Position numbers and translations under genes: made by a program
Shown here: one piece after another, positions 32,627 through 42,118 of the stretch
Numbering within the stretch: the first letter of the stretch is position 1
Layout of the letters: every line of letters starts with the position of its first letter
The notes under the pieces: model-generated
What the model saw: only the letters and a program-made list of their open reading frames with translations
Told to the model about the DNA's origin: nothing
The model's database searches: none
Assembly: GCF_016306625.1 (NCBI RefSeq)
Contig: NZ_JACOII010000040.1
Span: 1-64,000 of the forward strand
From: Xenorhabdus lircayensis
Lineage (GTDB): Bacteria; Pseudomonadota; Gammaproteobacteria; Enterobacterales; Enterobacteriaceae
Direction of reading: 5' to 3'
DNA length: 64,000 bases

Positions 32627-32896
32627 ACAGTGAATTATCTCACAAAATTTAACTCATGCTCGCTATGTGAGAACCACTGATTGGGGGATTCTGACCGCTT
32701 AATGTGGTATTCAACCGCTGGCTCAGATCCTTCCAATATTACAAGGGGAAGTTTTATATCATAGTGCAGTGTGGCGAGGAGTATATACCGTTCATGGGTA
32801 TTGCTTCCTTCCGGCTATCAGAGAGTCGGTTTATGGAAAAGGAAGCCAAAAATTAAATAGTGACTTGCTGTTCGTCTTACCTTGAAAGGAAGTTTT
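32627..32896. other. Intergenic region upstream of btsT
   Basis: 270 bases with no gene. The btsT promoter and any BtsR-type operator must lie here; I could not identify either with confidence. Confidence 0.4.
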
Positions 32897-35050
32897 ATGA
32901 ACAATAATAAATTGTTAAAACATATCCCCTGGATGATATTGGGGATAATTGGCGCCTTTTGCCTTGGGGTTGTTGCGCTGCGTCGGGGAGAACACGTTAG
33001 TGCCTTATGGATCATTGTCGCTTCCGTAGCGGTTTATCTGGTTGCTTATCGGTATTACAGCCTTTATATCGCGGCCAAGGTGATGAAGCTGGATGCCACG
33101 CGGGCAACGCCTGCGGTCGTCAATAATGATGGATTGAACTATGTTCCTACCAACAAAAATGTTTTGTTTGGTCATCACTTTGCGGCTATTGCCGGAGCGG
33201 GGCCATTGGTAGGGCCAGTATTGGCAGCACAAGTGGGGTATTTGCCGGGAACATTGTGGTTATTGGCTGGGGTAGTACTCGCCGGGGCGGTACAGGACTT
33301 TATGGTGCTGTTTATCTCCTCCCGCCGCAATGGGGCATCACTGGGTGAGATCGTCAAAGAAGAAATGGGACGAGTGCCGGGTACAATAGCTCTGTTTGGC
33401 TGTTTCTTAATCATGATTATCATCCTGGCAGTACTGGCCTTGATTGTCGTGAAAGCACTGGCAGAAAGTCCGTGGGGCGTATTTACGGTTTGCTCGACTG
33501 TGCCAATTGCGCTTTTCATGGGGATTTACATGCGATATATCCGTCCGGGGCGTGTTGGTGAAGTCTCTGTGATGGGTGTTCTCATGCTGATTGCTGCCAT
33601 TTGGTTTGGTGGTATTGTTGCGGCAGACCCTTACTGGGGGCCGGCGCTGACTTTCAAAGATACCACCATCACTTATGCGCTGATTGGTTATGCGTTTGTT
33701 TCTGCACTGTTGCCAGTTTGGCTGATTTTGGCGCCGCGTGACTATCTGGCGACTTTCCTGAAAATTGGGGTGATTGTTGGTCTTGCGATTGGGATCGTTA
33801 TCCTGAATCCTGAGCTGAAAATGCCAGCCGTAACACAATACATTGATGGTACAGGGCCAGTTTGGAAAGGAACACTGTTCCCATTCCTGTTCATTACTAT
33901 CGCCTGTGGTGCGGTATCTGGTTTCCATGCGCTGATCGCTTCGGGGACTACGCCTAAATTGCTGGCAAATGAAAAAGATGCACGCTTCATTGGTTATGGT
34001 GCGATGTTGATGGAATCATTTGTGGCGATCATGGCCTTGGTTGCTGCATCCATCATTGAGCCGGGCCTGTACTTTGCCATGAATACACCTCCCGCAGCGT
34101 TGGGCATTACCATGCCTGATTTGCATAACTTGGGCACGGCAGATGCACCAATAATCATGGACTCCTTGAAGGAAGTGACAACTCACGCGGCAGCGACCGT
34201 AAGCTCTTGGGGCTTTGTCATTTCGCCAGATCAAATTTTGCAAACGGCAAAAGACATTGGTGAGCCATCCATCCTGAACCGTGCAGGAGGAGCGCCAACC
34301 TTGGCGGTTGGTATTGCACACGTATTCCACCAGATCATGCCTGCGGCGAATATGGGTTTCTGGTATCACTTCGGTATTCTGTTTGAAGCACTGTTTATTC
34401 TGACGGCGCTGGATGCAGGTACACGTTCTGGCCGTTTCATGTTACAAGATCTCTTGGGCAACTTTGTTCCATTCCTGAAAAAGACTGATTCCCTGATTGC
34501 CGGTATTGTCGGTACAGCGGGTTGTGTGGGGTTATGGGGTTATCTGTTGTATCAAGGCGTGGTGGATCCATTGGGCGGTGTTAAGAGCTTGTGGCCGTTG
34601 TTTGGTATCTCTAACCAGATGCTGGCAGCCGTTGCGCTGGTACTGGGTACTGTCGTGCTGATCAAGATGAAACGTACCAAATATATTTGGGTAACGGTTA
34701 TTCCTGCGGTTTGGTTGCTGATTTGTACGACATGGGCGCTGGGGCTGAAATTATTCAGCGATGACCCACGTCTTGAAGGTTTCTTCTTCCTCGCGAAAGA
34801 GTATAAGCAGCGGATTGCTGAAGGTGGTGCAGAATTGACTGCCCAGCAAATCAGTAACATGAATCACATTGTTGTGAACAACTATACCAATGCGGGTTTA
34901 AGTATTTTGTTCCTCGTGGTGGTGTATAGCATCATTATCTATGGCATCAAAACTGCGACAAAAGCGAGCAAAAATCCAGAGCGTACCGATAACGAAACGC
35001 CTTATGTACCGGTTCCAGAAGGTGGGGTAAAAGTTTCCTCTACGCACTGA
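32897..35050 (+). CDS. btsT: BtsT, pyruvate:proton symporter (CstA family)
   Basis: 717 residues from ATG 32897 with AAAGGA at correct spacing. CstA family: HHFAAIAGAGPLVGPVLAAQ, GAVQDFMVLFISSRRNG, ACGAVSGFHALIASGTTPK, LDAGTRSGRFMLQDLLG. About 16-18 membrane segments. Assigned to BtsT (YjiY) rather than CstA because yjiX and yjiA follow in the E. coli order. Imports pyruvate under nutrient limitation. Confidence 0.92.
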   Translation: MNNNKLLKHIPWMILGIIGAFCLGVVALRRGEHVSALWIIVASVAVYLVAYRYYSLYIAAKVMKLDATRATPAVVNNDGLNYVPTNKNVLFGHHFAAIAGAGPLVGPVLAAQVGYLPGTLWLLAGVVLAGAVQDFMVLFISSRRNGASLGEIVKEEMGRVPGTIALFGCFLIMIIILAVLALIVVKALAESPWGVFTVCSTVPIALFMGIYMRYIRPGRVGEVSVMGVLMLIAAIWFGGIVAADPYWGPALTFKDTTITYALIGYAFVSALLPVWLILAPRDYLATFLKIGVIVGLAIGIVILNPELKMPAVTQYIDGTGPVWKGTLFPFLFITIACGAVSGFHALIASGTTPKLLANEKDARFIGYGAMLMESFVAIMALVAASIIEPGLYFAMNTPPAALGITMPDLHNLGTADAPIIMDSLKEVTTHAAATVSSWGFVISPDQILQTAKDIGEPSILNRAGGAPTLAVGIAHVFHQIMPAANMGFWYHFGILFEALFILTALDAGTRSGRFMLQDLLGNFVPFLKKTDSLIAGIVGTAGCVGLWGYLLYQGVVDPLGGVKSLWPLFGISNQMLAAVALVLGTVVLIKMKRTKYIWVTVIPAVWLLICTTWALGLKLFSDDPRLEGFFFLAKEYKQRIAEGGAELTAQQISNMNHIVVNNYTNAGLSILFLVVVYSIIIYGIKTATKASKNPERTDNETPYVPVPEGGVKVSSTH

Positions 35051-35097
35051 TGAGAGACTTAGGTTGATACAAGTCATTCTGCATCAGTAATAGCTAT

Positions 35098-35137
35098 CCC
35101 CACATAATCGGTTTTGTATTATGTGGGGTATTTTTTT
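35098..35137 (+). terminator. Intrinsic terminator/attenuator between btsT and yjiX
   Basis: Arms 35098-35108 (CCCCACATAAT) and 35118-35128, loop of nine bases, followed by TATTTTTTT. It ends only about 12 bases before the yjiX start, so it should reduce yjiX-yjiA expression relative to btsT. Confidence 0.85.
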
Positions 35138-35149
35138 GGAGAATAATTA

Positions 35150-35352
35150 TGTTTGGCAATCTTGGCCGGGCGGGCAAATATTTGGGGCAGGCTGCCCGCA
35201 TGTTGGTGGGCGTTCCTGACTATGACACATATGTACAGCACATGAAGGAAAATCATCCGGATAAACCTTACATGACCTATGAGGAGTTTTTCCGTGAACG
35301 CCAGAATGCCCGCTATGGTGGCGATGGCAAAGGCGGCATGCGCTGTTGTTAG
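35150..35352 (+). CDS. yjiX: YjiX, small CstA-associated protein
   Basis: 67 residues, nearly identical in layout to E. coli YjiX: MFGNLG start, [39 protein letters not shown] and terminal MRCC. The ATG (about 35149-35151) follows GGAG. Partner protein of the CstA/BtsT family, biochemical role unsettled. Confidence 0.93.
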
Positions 35353-35437
35353 TAAAAAGCATAATGTTGTGAATGGAAAGAAAAAACGACGAGTCAGTGG
35401 ACATTATTTAGCAGTAATTAGCCAGCGGGAAACGAAA

Positions 35438-36400
35438 ATGCAACCAATATCAGTCACGATCCTGACAGGTTTTTTGGGATCAGGCAAAACGACGCTGCTG
35501 CGTCATATCCTCAATGCCAATCATGGTTATAAAATCGCCGTTATCGAAAACGAATTGGGTGAAGTCCCGATTGATAATGAGTTGATTGGCGATCGTGCCA
35601 CTCAGATTAAGACATTAAGCAACGGATGTATCTGTTGTAGCCGTTCGAGTGAACTGGAAGCAACTCTGCTGGATTTATTGGACAGCATGGATAAAGGACA
35701 GATCTATTTTGACCGCTTGATTATTGAGTGTACTGGCATGGCTGATCCCGGCCCGATTACGCAGACTTTTTTTTCCCATGACGTCCTGTGCCAGCGTTTT
35801 TTGCTGGATGGTATTATTACGCTGGTGGATGCAGCCCATGCAGATCAACAGTTGGATCGCTTCTCCATTGCACAGGCGCAGGTGGGGTATGCGGATAGGA
35901 TTCTCCTGACGAAAACCGATATTGCTCCAACTTATGATGCCTTAATTGAACGTTTGCAGCGAATCAATGCCAGGGCCCCTGTCCATAAAGTCATTCAAGG
36001 CGAAGCAGATTTAAGCGCGCTGTTCGATATTGAAGGTTTTATGTTGAATGACAAACTGGCGGTTTCGGCACCCGTGTTCCGGTTTGCGCCAAAGCAACAA
36101 AACGCCATCCAGTCGATTGTCGTTAACTTTTCGCATTCGGTTGAACTTTCGGGAATTTCTAACTTAATGGAAGAGTTGTTACTGAGTTTCGCGGACAATC
36201 TGCTGCGTTACAAAGGCATTCTTGCCATTAAAGATGAGCCGCGCCGATTACTGTTTCAGGGAGTACAGCGTCTATATAGTGCAGATTGGGACAGAGAATG
36301 GCGTGATGATGAGGCACGTGAAAGTGTACTGGTTTTTATTGGTATGGATCTGCCAGAACAGAAAATCCGCGAAAAATTTGCAGAATTGTTTATCGAATAA
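35438..36400 (+). CDS. yjiA: YjiA, COG0523 GTPase/metal chaperone
   Basis: 320 residues from ATG 35438; the longer frame to 35279 overlaps yjiX. Walker A LTGFLGSGKTTLLRHI, the metal-binding GCICCSRS (CxCC), ECTGMADPGPI, LTKTDIA for guanine, and CobW C-terminal VQRLYSADWDREW. Zinc-binding GTPase of the CobW group. Confidence 0.93.
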   Translation: MQPISVTILTGFLGSGKTTLLRHILNANHGYKIAVIENELGEVPIDNELIGDRATQIKTLSNGCICCSRSSELEATLLDLLDSMDKGQIYFDRLIIECTGMADPGPITQTFFSHDVLCQRFLLDGIITLVDAAHADQQLDRFSIAQAQVGYADRILLTKTDIAPTYDALIERLQRINARAPVHKVIQGEADLSALFDIEGFMLNDKLAVSAPVFRFAPKQQNAIQSIVVNFSHSVELSGISNLMEELLLSFADNLLRYKGILAIKDEPRRLLFQGVQRLYSADWDREWRDDEARESVLVFIGMDLPEQKIREKFAELFIE

Positions 36401-36751
36401 TTGTCTATCAAATAAAGGATTATGGTATTTAAATCGGTTGTTTTTTATTCCTTATTGAGCAGTGAAATAGTCTGGATAAATTCGCTGCTCGTGTTTAAAT
36501 GGAAACTTATTTTATATATTTTACCTTTTAGGCCTAATTTTATATAAAAATTGAATCAATATATTAACAAATAAAAAACAATAAAAATATAACCTATTCA
36601 TAAACTGAATTTATCATATGTATATAATAATAACTTATTTAGGTTATGGCAGAATTGTTTTTTATCCATCGGCAATCTCCACAAATCAGTCAGTGGAGAT
36701 TGTTGCAATAAAGGATCATGTTAGTGAAAACAGCAAAGAAAAATAAAACGT
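36401..36751. other. AT-rich spacer with a hairpin
   Basis: 350 bases, very AT-rich, no gene. A perfect 10-base hairpin (CAATCTCCAC 36673-36682 / 36693-36702) lies between yjiA and the recombinase; no T run on either side. Possible terminator or protein site. Confidence 0.45.
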
Positions 36752-37315
36752 TTATTTAGATGGAGTTTCCCAAATGCTGGAAAAACGTTTCACATTACTG
36801 GCGGTGTAAATCACGGTGTGTGAAATGTTACGATGCCCAAGGTAATCCTGAATCAGACGTGTATCACGGCCAAGATCGGCTAATGCATAGCCGCAGGCAT
36901 GCCTTAACATATGGGGATGTGGAGAAACACTGACTGATGCTTGCTTCCCATAACGTTTCAATAACCCATAAACTTGCTGCCGTGAAACTGCCCCAGATTT
37001 TTGGGAGAGAAATACCCACGGTGAATCGGCTTCCCGCCATTTCTGGCGAATATTGAGCCATTTCTTCAATGCTTCAATTTCCTCAGGAATCAAAGGATGT
37101 GTGGTTGAAAGCCCGCCTTTTAACCGCCTGATATGAATAATTGCTGAATTTAGATCGAGATCAGATAAACATAAATTACACAACTCACTTACCCTAAACC
37201 CGTGAATAAAACACATCAATAGCATGCAGTAATCCCGTTCTGCGTGACGTCCTTGTTTTGTTTCTGCCAAAATTGCGTCTATTTCGTATCGGGTTAAAAA
37301 TTTACGTTGCTTCAT
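36752..37315 (-). CDS. FimB/FimE-type tyrosine recombinase
   Basis: 187 residues, typical of short fimbrial switch recombinases. Catalytic set: Arg in HGFRVSELCNL, Lys region RRLKGG, HMLRHACGYALADLG (HxxR), LGHRNISHTVIY (His and nucleophile Tyr). Such proteins invert promoter segments of fimbrial operons. No fimbrial genes and no paired inverted repeats were seen in the surrounding 1 kb, so it looks orphaned. Intact reading frame. Confidence 0.9.
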   Translation of the reverse strand: MKQRKFLTRYEIDAILAETKQGRHAERDYCMLLMCFIHGFRVSELCNLCLSDLDLNSAIIHIRRLKGGLSTTHPLIPEEIEALKKWLNIRQKWREADSPWVFLSQKSGAVSRQQVYGLLKRYGKQASVSVSPHPHMLRHACGYALADLGRDTRLIQDYLGHRNISHTVIYTASNVKRFSSIWETPSK

Positions 37316-38099
37316 GAAATTATCATTCCTATGACATCAAATAGATTAATTGTGAATAGCAAGGTATTTAAGCCAATCGAATACAACAAGCCATCAGTGT
37401 TTTTTGGACATGATTGGCAAAATACCAGATTAATTTAATTGGAATACTGCAAATAAAAAAAATTTGCTGCTTCTGTTCGTCTTATTTTTAATAAAAATAT
37501 TAATTGAAATCGTATAAATACGTGTTATGTAATCCTGATGTACAGAATGGGACAATTATAAATAGAATTCCATACAAAAAAGCGACTCTATTGGATTTTA
37601 CAACTAATCATTTATCTTGATTTTGTTTTTAGTTTTTTATTCTTATAAAGTTCTCTTTGAGTGTATTGATTTTGTATTTTTACTGCATTTAGCGGAAAAA
37701 GTAAATGATTTATCTAAGTTGTTTATATAATGCATCATTTTTGATTAAAATTTACACTTCTGATGCGATACTTGGTGTAATATTTCGTATTGTTTTTTAA
37801 TATTGAATTTTTATTCTGTTTTATTGATGAAAATTGATAATCAAAGAGAGGATTTTGGGTAATTAAGGGAAGACATTTAGAGTTAAGGTAAAGTGGAGTG
37901 TAGATATCAAGTGAAATTGATATCATAAGTTATTATTTCTTATGTGTATTATTGTGTTTAAGATTTAAGAAGGTAATTATTTTTTATTCGGTTTATAAAA
38001 TTTAATTAAATAGATATTCTCTATGATTAATTAAATATAGTTTCATCATTGTAATGATTATTTACTGAATGAAGTATCAGGAAATATAACTTGATTGAG
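37316..38099. other. Long AT-rich region without a gene
   Basis: About 780 bases with no credible gene. A 63-codon minus-strand frame at 37735-37926 is low-complexity chance. I searched by eye for paired fim-like inverted repeats and saw none. Confidence 0.5.
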
Positions 38100-38134
38100 G
38101 CCAAAAAACCTGCAAAAAGAAAGTTTTTTGACCT
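38100..38134 (-). terminator. Hairpin downstream of the cyuA relic
   Basis: Arms 38100-38110 and 38124-38134 (GG-CAAAAAAC / GTTTTTTG-CC, one mismatch). Located just after the relic stop, probably the old cyuPA terminator. Confidence 0.5.
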
Positions 38135-38145
38135 TATCAAATTAT

Positions 38146-38367
38146 TCAGGCAAAACTTGCCTTGTGAGCCATAATTTCGATGATTTGTATATCAGTTTGT
38201 TGCATCGTGTGACGGGCAAGTGAACATAGATTTGCGATGGGCTGGCCTATGTCATTGGAAATAATGCCGTCACTGCCATGACAACGACAGGCATGGTCGC
38301 CGCAATCCCTTGATTACCTGAACCTGAGTTACTATGACCAGCAAACAGCCCCTCCCATACGGGCATC
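38146..38367 (-). pseudogene. cyuA: Relic of cyuA (yhaM), L-cysteine desulfidase
   Basis: Minus-strand reading shows DARMGGA, then in another frame [17 protein letters not shown], then in a third frame [20 protein letters not shown] and [13 protein letters not shown] before the stop at 38146. The three blocks match the C-terminal third of E. coli CyuA/YhaM in order, with frameshifts and a deletion of roughly 100 codons; the N-terminal two thirds are gone. It follows intact cyuP as in the cyuPA operon. CyuA would degrade cysteine to pyruvate, ammonia and sulfide. Confidence 0.85.
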
Positions 38368-38492
38368 ATTCAACCGTGCGTGTTGTTTCTGACTCATATA
38401 AGCAAACCTTAATGACAAAACTGATCGTAATCGGCCATCTCACACATTAACTTTTTCACACGTTAACCTTTTCACATATGGACTTTCCCCTA

Positions 38493-39818
38493 TCAGGAAA
38501 AGGCCAGAAAAGGGGAAACACATAATAAGATCCCGGTAAAGATGATCAAGATAAGCGATGCCCCTTTGTGGTGGTGCAGGCTGGGGATTTTGTAGACCAG
38601 ATAAGAGGGGATTAGGCAGCCAACGATGCCAAATATTGGGCTACAGATGGAAGTGAAGCTCAATACAGGTGCATTCAGGATAATGGCGCTCCATGCCAAC
38701 AAAATGGCAAAAACCATGATGCCTTTTTGAACCCATTTTTCGTTGATCTTTTCGACAGGCATTAGGCGACTAAGTACATTCATGGCAATTCCCTGACTAG
38801 CTTCGCGGAATCCGAGATAAACACCAAAGAAAGCGGTCATCACTGCAAAGATATTGAGCATGACACTGACGACAATGACCCAGCCACCGGGAAAGAACTG
38901 CGCAGCAATTGCCAGTGCAGAAATATTTTGTTCATAGGCTTTGGCGGCTTCATTGTGTCCCATTGCTAGTGTAAAAGAGATGGCATAGAAAAATACCGTA
39001 CAAAACAAGACACCAAAGGCTATATTCATGGCTCTCAATGCCTTGTGGCGGGCAACTTCACGGTTTTGCTCACGGCTGCGGTAAGAAATCACCATCGGAC
39101 TTAGTGTTTGGATAAATAGGATAGAGGTGAGCGTAAAAGGTAACGTGATGATAGATTTTTTGATTAACAGACCGAGGGGAGGCAATGCCCCGATATTGTA
39201 CAGATGCCACATACCAATCATGGAAATCCCCAATGCCGCGACAACAAACAATTTTGTCATCACCATCAGGCTGGATACCTTAAACAGCAATTGCTCACCA
39301 CGGGAGGAGATGGCGACCAGAATACAGATTAACACCAGCCCATAAAGTGGATTTTTTGACATTAATTCATCGGTGACGCCAAACGTTTGCAGGTAAGAAG
39401 CACTATCATTAGTTATGGCAGTGGAATAAACAAACATCCAGATCACCAGCATAATAAAGTAGAGTGTCCCCAATAAAATGCCCCAATTTTTACCGAGATA
39501 TCCACTGATTACACTAGGATAGTCTTTGCATTCTGGTGATTCTGCGAGAGTGTTGATGAAGAGCCGCTGAAAAAGATACATGGCGGGATAGCCAATAATG
39601 GAAGAGAGTAGAAAAACCCACAATCCCATCAATCCGACCTGAACAGGCAGGAAAACAATTCCCGCTCCGATTGCCATGCCAATACTCATGATGACCCAAC
39701 CCGTATCAGCTTGATCGAATTTTATCGCCTTTTTCCATTCAGCTTCCGCCATATTGGCGCGTTTAGCCGCCAAAGATAAGTGGGGCGTGACATCATGGTT
39801 TTTTGTTGCTGTTTTCAT
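38493..39818 (-). CDS. cyuP: CyuP (YhaO), cysteine/serine-family transporter
   Basis: 441 residues (E. coli 443), HAAAP family, about 11 membrane segments. TGWVIMSIGMAIGAGIVFLP, GYPAMYLFQRLFINTLAESP, SPMVISYRSREQNREVARHK and NAPVLSFTSICSPIFGIVGC match YhaO closely. In E. coli it feeds cysteine to CyuA, which is ruined here, so its present role is uncertain. Confidence 0.93.
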   Translation of the reverse strand: MKTATKNHDVTPHLSLAAKRANMAEAEWKKAIKFDQADTGWVIMSIGMAIGAGIVFLPVQVGLMGLWVFLLSSIIGYPAMYLFQRLFINTLAESPECKDYPSVISGYLGKNWGILLGTLYFIMLVIWMFVYSTAITNDSASYLQTFGVTDELMSKNPLYGLVLICILVAISSRGEQLLFKVSSLMVMTKLFVVAALGISMIGMWHLYNIGALPPLGLLIKKSIITLPFTLTSILFIQTLSPMVISYRSREQNREVARHKALRAMNIAFGVLFCTVFFYAISFTLAMGHNEAAKAYEQNISALAIAAQFFPGGWVIVVSVMLNIFAVMTAFFGVYLGFREASQGIAMNVLSRLMPVEKINEKWVQKGIMVFAILLAWSAIILNAPVLSFTSICSPIFGIVGCLIPSYLVYKIPSLHHHKGASLILIIFTGILLCVSPFLAFS

Positions 39819-41068
39819 AATAGATCTCGTTTACATCTTTGGTGTTGTAATAGGTATTGAACAGATACAGGGAAAAACGCATCATGTAAGCACTTAGTAA
39901 CTACTCTTTTAGTAAGAGAATTATCGTGTGCTGATCGTAAATGATTTCAAGGAGAAAAAATTTCCCTAAACATTCCATCTGATACGACTTTTGAGAGAAC
40001 AACGTCTTCATAAAGAAGAAATCGCTATTTATTGTTTTCAATGAGAAATCGCAAAGGGAAACTGTGCAAAAAAGAAAGTTGAAGTAATTGTATCATGCTG
40101 ATAAATAACATTATTTTTTCTTAATGCGTAGGTATTATGAGTGTTTGTGATATTAACAATTGAAACAACTAGAGAGAAAAGTTGTGTGCTTTATCACGCT
40201 TGTATCTGTTCAAAACACCTTGTCAGTATTAAATCCTTTTTATTGTTAATATTATGATGTAGTTCAGCATGTTAATCTAGAATTTTTTATGAGTGGAAAA
40301 TTGCGCAATGCATAGGTTTCATCTCACGTATAGATTGGAAATGGGGCACATGCTATCAATAAGCTCCCTATTTCTATGGTTTTTGTTGTTGGCAGAGGTT
40401 TTTAATGCCTTAGAGTAGGTATCTGTATTTTTAAGATAATGGGATTGAAAGTTTATTTATCTATGAGATGCCTATTTTTATCGATTATTTTTAATGTAAT
40501 ATGTTTTTTTAATGCTAAAAACCGATAAAGCAATACGATCCATAAAGTAGAATTATTAACGATTAATTGCTGTATCGTTATGAATCTGTAATGGATATAG
40601 ATTGTGACTTGTGTAATATTTCCTTGCCAGATTGGGAATTATCTTATAATCCAGTAGTGATTATAAAAGATCATTTTGGTTAATGTGGCTAATGAAATGT
40701 GTTTTTATTTTTTATTGTCATAGACTCTATCTTTAGTGAAATTTATTCATCCATCCGATAATCCCTCAATGAATAACTGGAATTAATAGCGAATAATTAA
40801 TCCGTTTCTGAACCTTTATCTCTCTGATCTTATGGGAGATGAAGGCAAATAATTCATTCACTAATTGAATGAATGCAGGTGGTCATTTTTCAATTAAATA
40901 GACTTTTACTATAACAATATTTATTATTCTGTAGTCTTATGTTATCGGTATCCGCCTGTATGCCCTTTATCTTTCAAGTTACTGCTTTGCTGGCAGCAAC
41001 TTGAAATCTATTGGGTAGATAAGAAATCGGATAGGTTTATTTGATCATTCATTCAGGAAAACATAATA
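39819..41068. other. 1.25 kb intergenic region
   Basis: Divergent region between cyuP and the CsgG-like operon. AT-rich, no frame of 60 codons or more. Holds the promoters of both units and, at 40972-41020, a hairpin-forming copy of the dispersed repeat. Nothing else recognisable. Confidence 0.5.
40972..41020 (-). repeat. Dispersed repeat copy 3, hairpin form
   Basis: TTTCAAGTT at about 40972-40981 pairs with AACTTGAAA near 40999-41007, and the right arm continues into ATCTATTGGGTA, the minus-strand form of the repeats at 15621 and 23220. Confidence 0.6.
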
Positions 41069-41740
41069 ATGAAAAGCAAATTTACGTTAGCCTCGCTTTG
41101 CCTGGCTTCCCTCGTGTTGGCTGGGTGTGCGACAGAATCTTCGTCAACACTTCCAGTACAAAAAGTCTCTTCTTATAACACCACCTATGCCGGAATTCTC
41201 AGTCCAATCGCCGTGGGTAAATTCGAAAACCGTTCAAGCTACCAGAATGGCATTTTCTCTGACGGCATTGACCGTTTAGGAAACCAATCAAAAACGATCC
41301 TCGTGACTCACTTACAACAAACTGGTCGTTTTAACGTATTGGAACGTACTAATCTGGCTGAATTGAAAGCAGAAGCGGGTTTACAGGGCAAGGCCCAGAA
41401 ACTAAAAGGGGCTAATTACGTTATTACGGGTTCCGTGACCGAATTTGGTCGCAAAGAAGTGGGCGATCATCAATTATGGGGCATTTTAGGACGCGGTAAA
41501 TCACAGGTTGCTTATGCAAAAGTGATGTTGAACGTCGTGAATGTTGAAACTTCCGAAGTCGTTTTCTCATCCGCAGGTGCAGGGGAATATAAACTGTCTA
41601 GCCGTGAGATCATTGGGTTTGGTGGTACTTCCAGCTATGACTCTACCCTGAATGGTAAGGTATTGGATCTGGCGATCCGTGAAGCGATCAATGATCTGGT
41701 AGCTGGCATTGAAAATGGTGCATGGAAACCAACGAACTAA
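41069..41740 (+). CDS. CsgG/HfaB family lipoprotein
   Basis: 223 residues. Lipoprotein signal with LAGC near residues 17-20. IAVGKFENRSSYQNG, LVTHLQQTGRFNVLERTNL, GANYVITGSVTEFG follow the CsgG fold. First of a three-lipoprotein operon with DUF4810 and DUF799 proteins, a set found in many Gram-negatives without curli genes. Probably an outer-membrane complex of unknown cargo. Confidence 0.88.
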   Translation: MKSKFTLASLCLASLVLAGCATESSSTLPVQKVSSYNTTYAGILSPIAVGKFENRSSYQNGIFSDGIDRLGNQSKTILVTHLQQTGRFNVLERTNLAELKAEAGLQGKAQKLKGANYVITGSVTEFGRKEVGDHQLWGILGRGKSQVAYAKVMLNVVNVETSEVVFSSAGAGEYKLSSREIIGFGGTSSYDSTLNGKVLDLAIREAINDLVAGIENGAWKPTN

Positions 41741-41761
41741 TTATATAGGGAAGCACGTTGC

Positions 41762-42118
41762 ATGTTTTTGATGAAAAAGACGGGGATGTTGTTGGGGGTA
41801 TTATTATTGGTGGGATGTGCAAAAGCACCTAAAACCATGTATGTATGGAATGATTATCAACCAACCCTTTATCAGTATTACCAGCAGGATAAAACGGGGC
41901 CACAGGAACAGCTTCAGGCATTGCAAAAAGTTATCGAACAAGCCAAGGCCAAAGATAAATCTGTTCCACCTGGATTACATGCGCAAATGGGATTGCTTTA
42001 CAGCAAAACCGGCAATATTGAGGACGCTTTCCAGCAGTTTGAAATAGAGAAAAGACTATTTCCTGAGTCAGCACTTTATATGGATTTTCTGTTAAGCAAG
42101 AATAAGGGAGCGAAATAA
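41762..42118 (+). CDS. DUF4810 lipoprotein
   Basis: 118 residues. Lipobox LVGC near residue 19; YVWNDYQPTLYQYYQ and a TPR-like helix pair (GLHAQMGLLYSKTGNIEDAF, FEIEKRLFPESALYMDFLL). Stop overlaps the next ATG by one base, so it is translationally coupled. An ATG at 41771 is an alternative start. Confidence 0.85.
   Translation: MFLMKKTGMLLGVLLLVGCAKAPKTMYVWNDYQPTLYQYYQQDKTGPQEQLQALQKVIEQAKAKDKSVPPGLHAQMGLLYSKTGNIEDAFQQFEIEKRLFPESALYMDFLLSKNKGAK

Noticed and set aside
37735-37926. 63-codon minus-strand frame in the AT-rich gap
   Set aside because: Composition is Ile/Lys/Asn/Tyr-rich as expected by chance; no start signals.
37316-38099. Invertible promoter for the FimB-type recombinase
   Set aside because: No pair of matching inverted repeats found on either side of the gene by eye.
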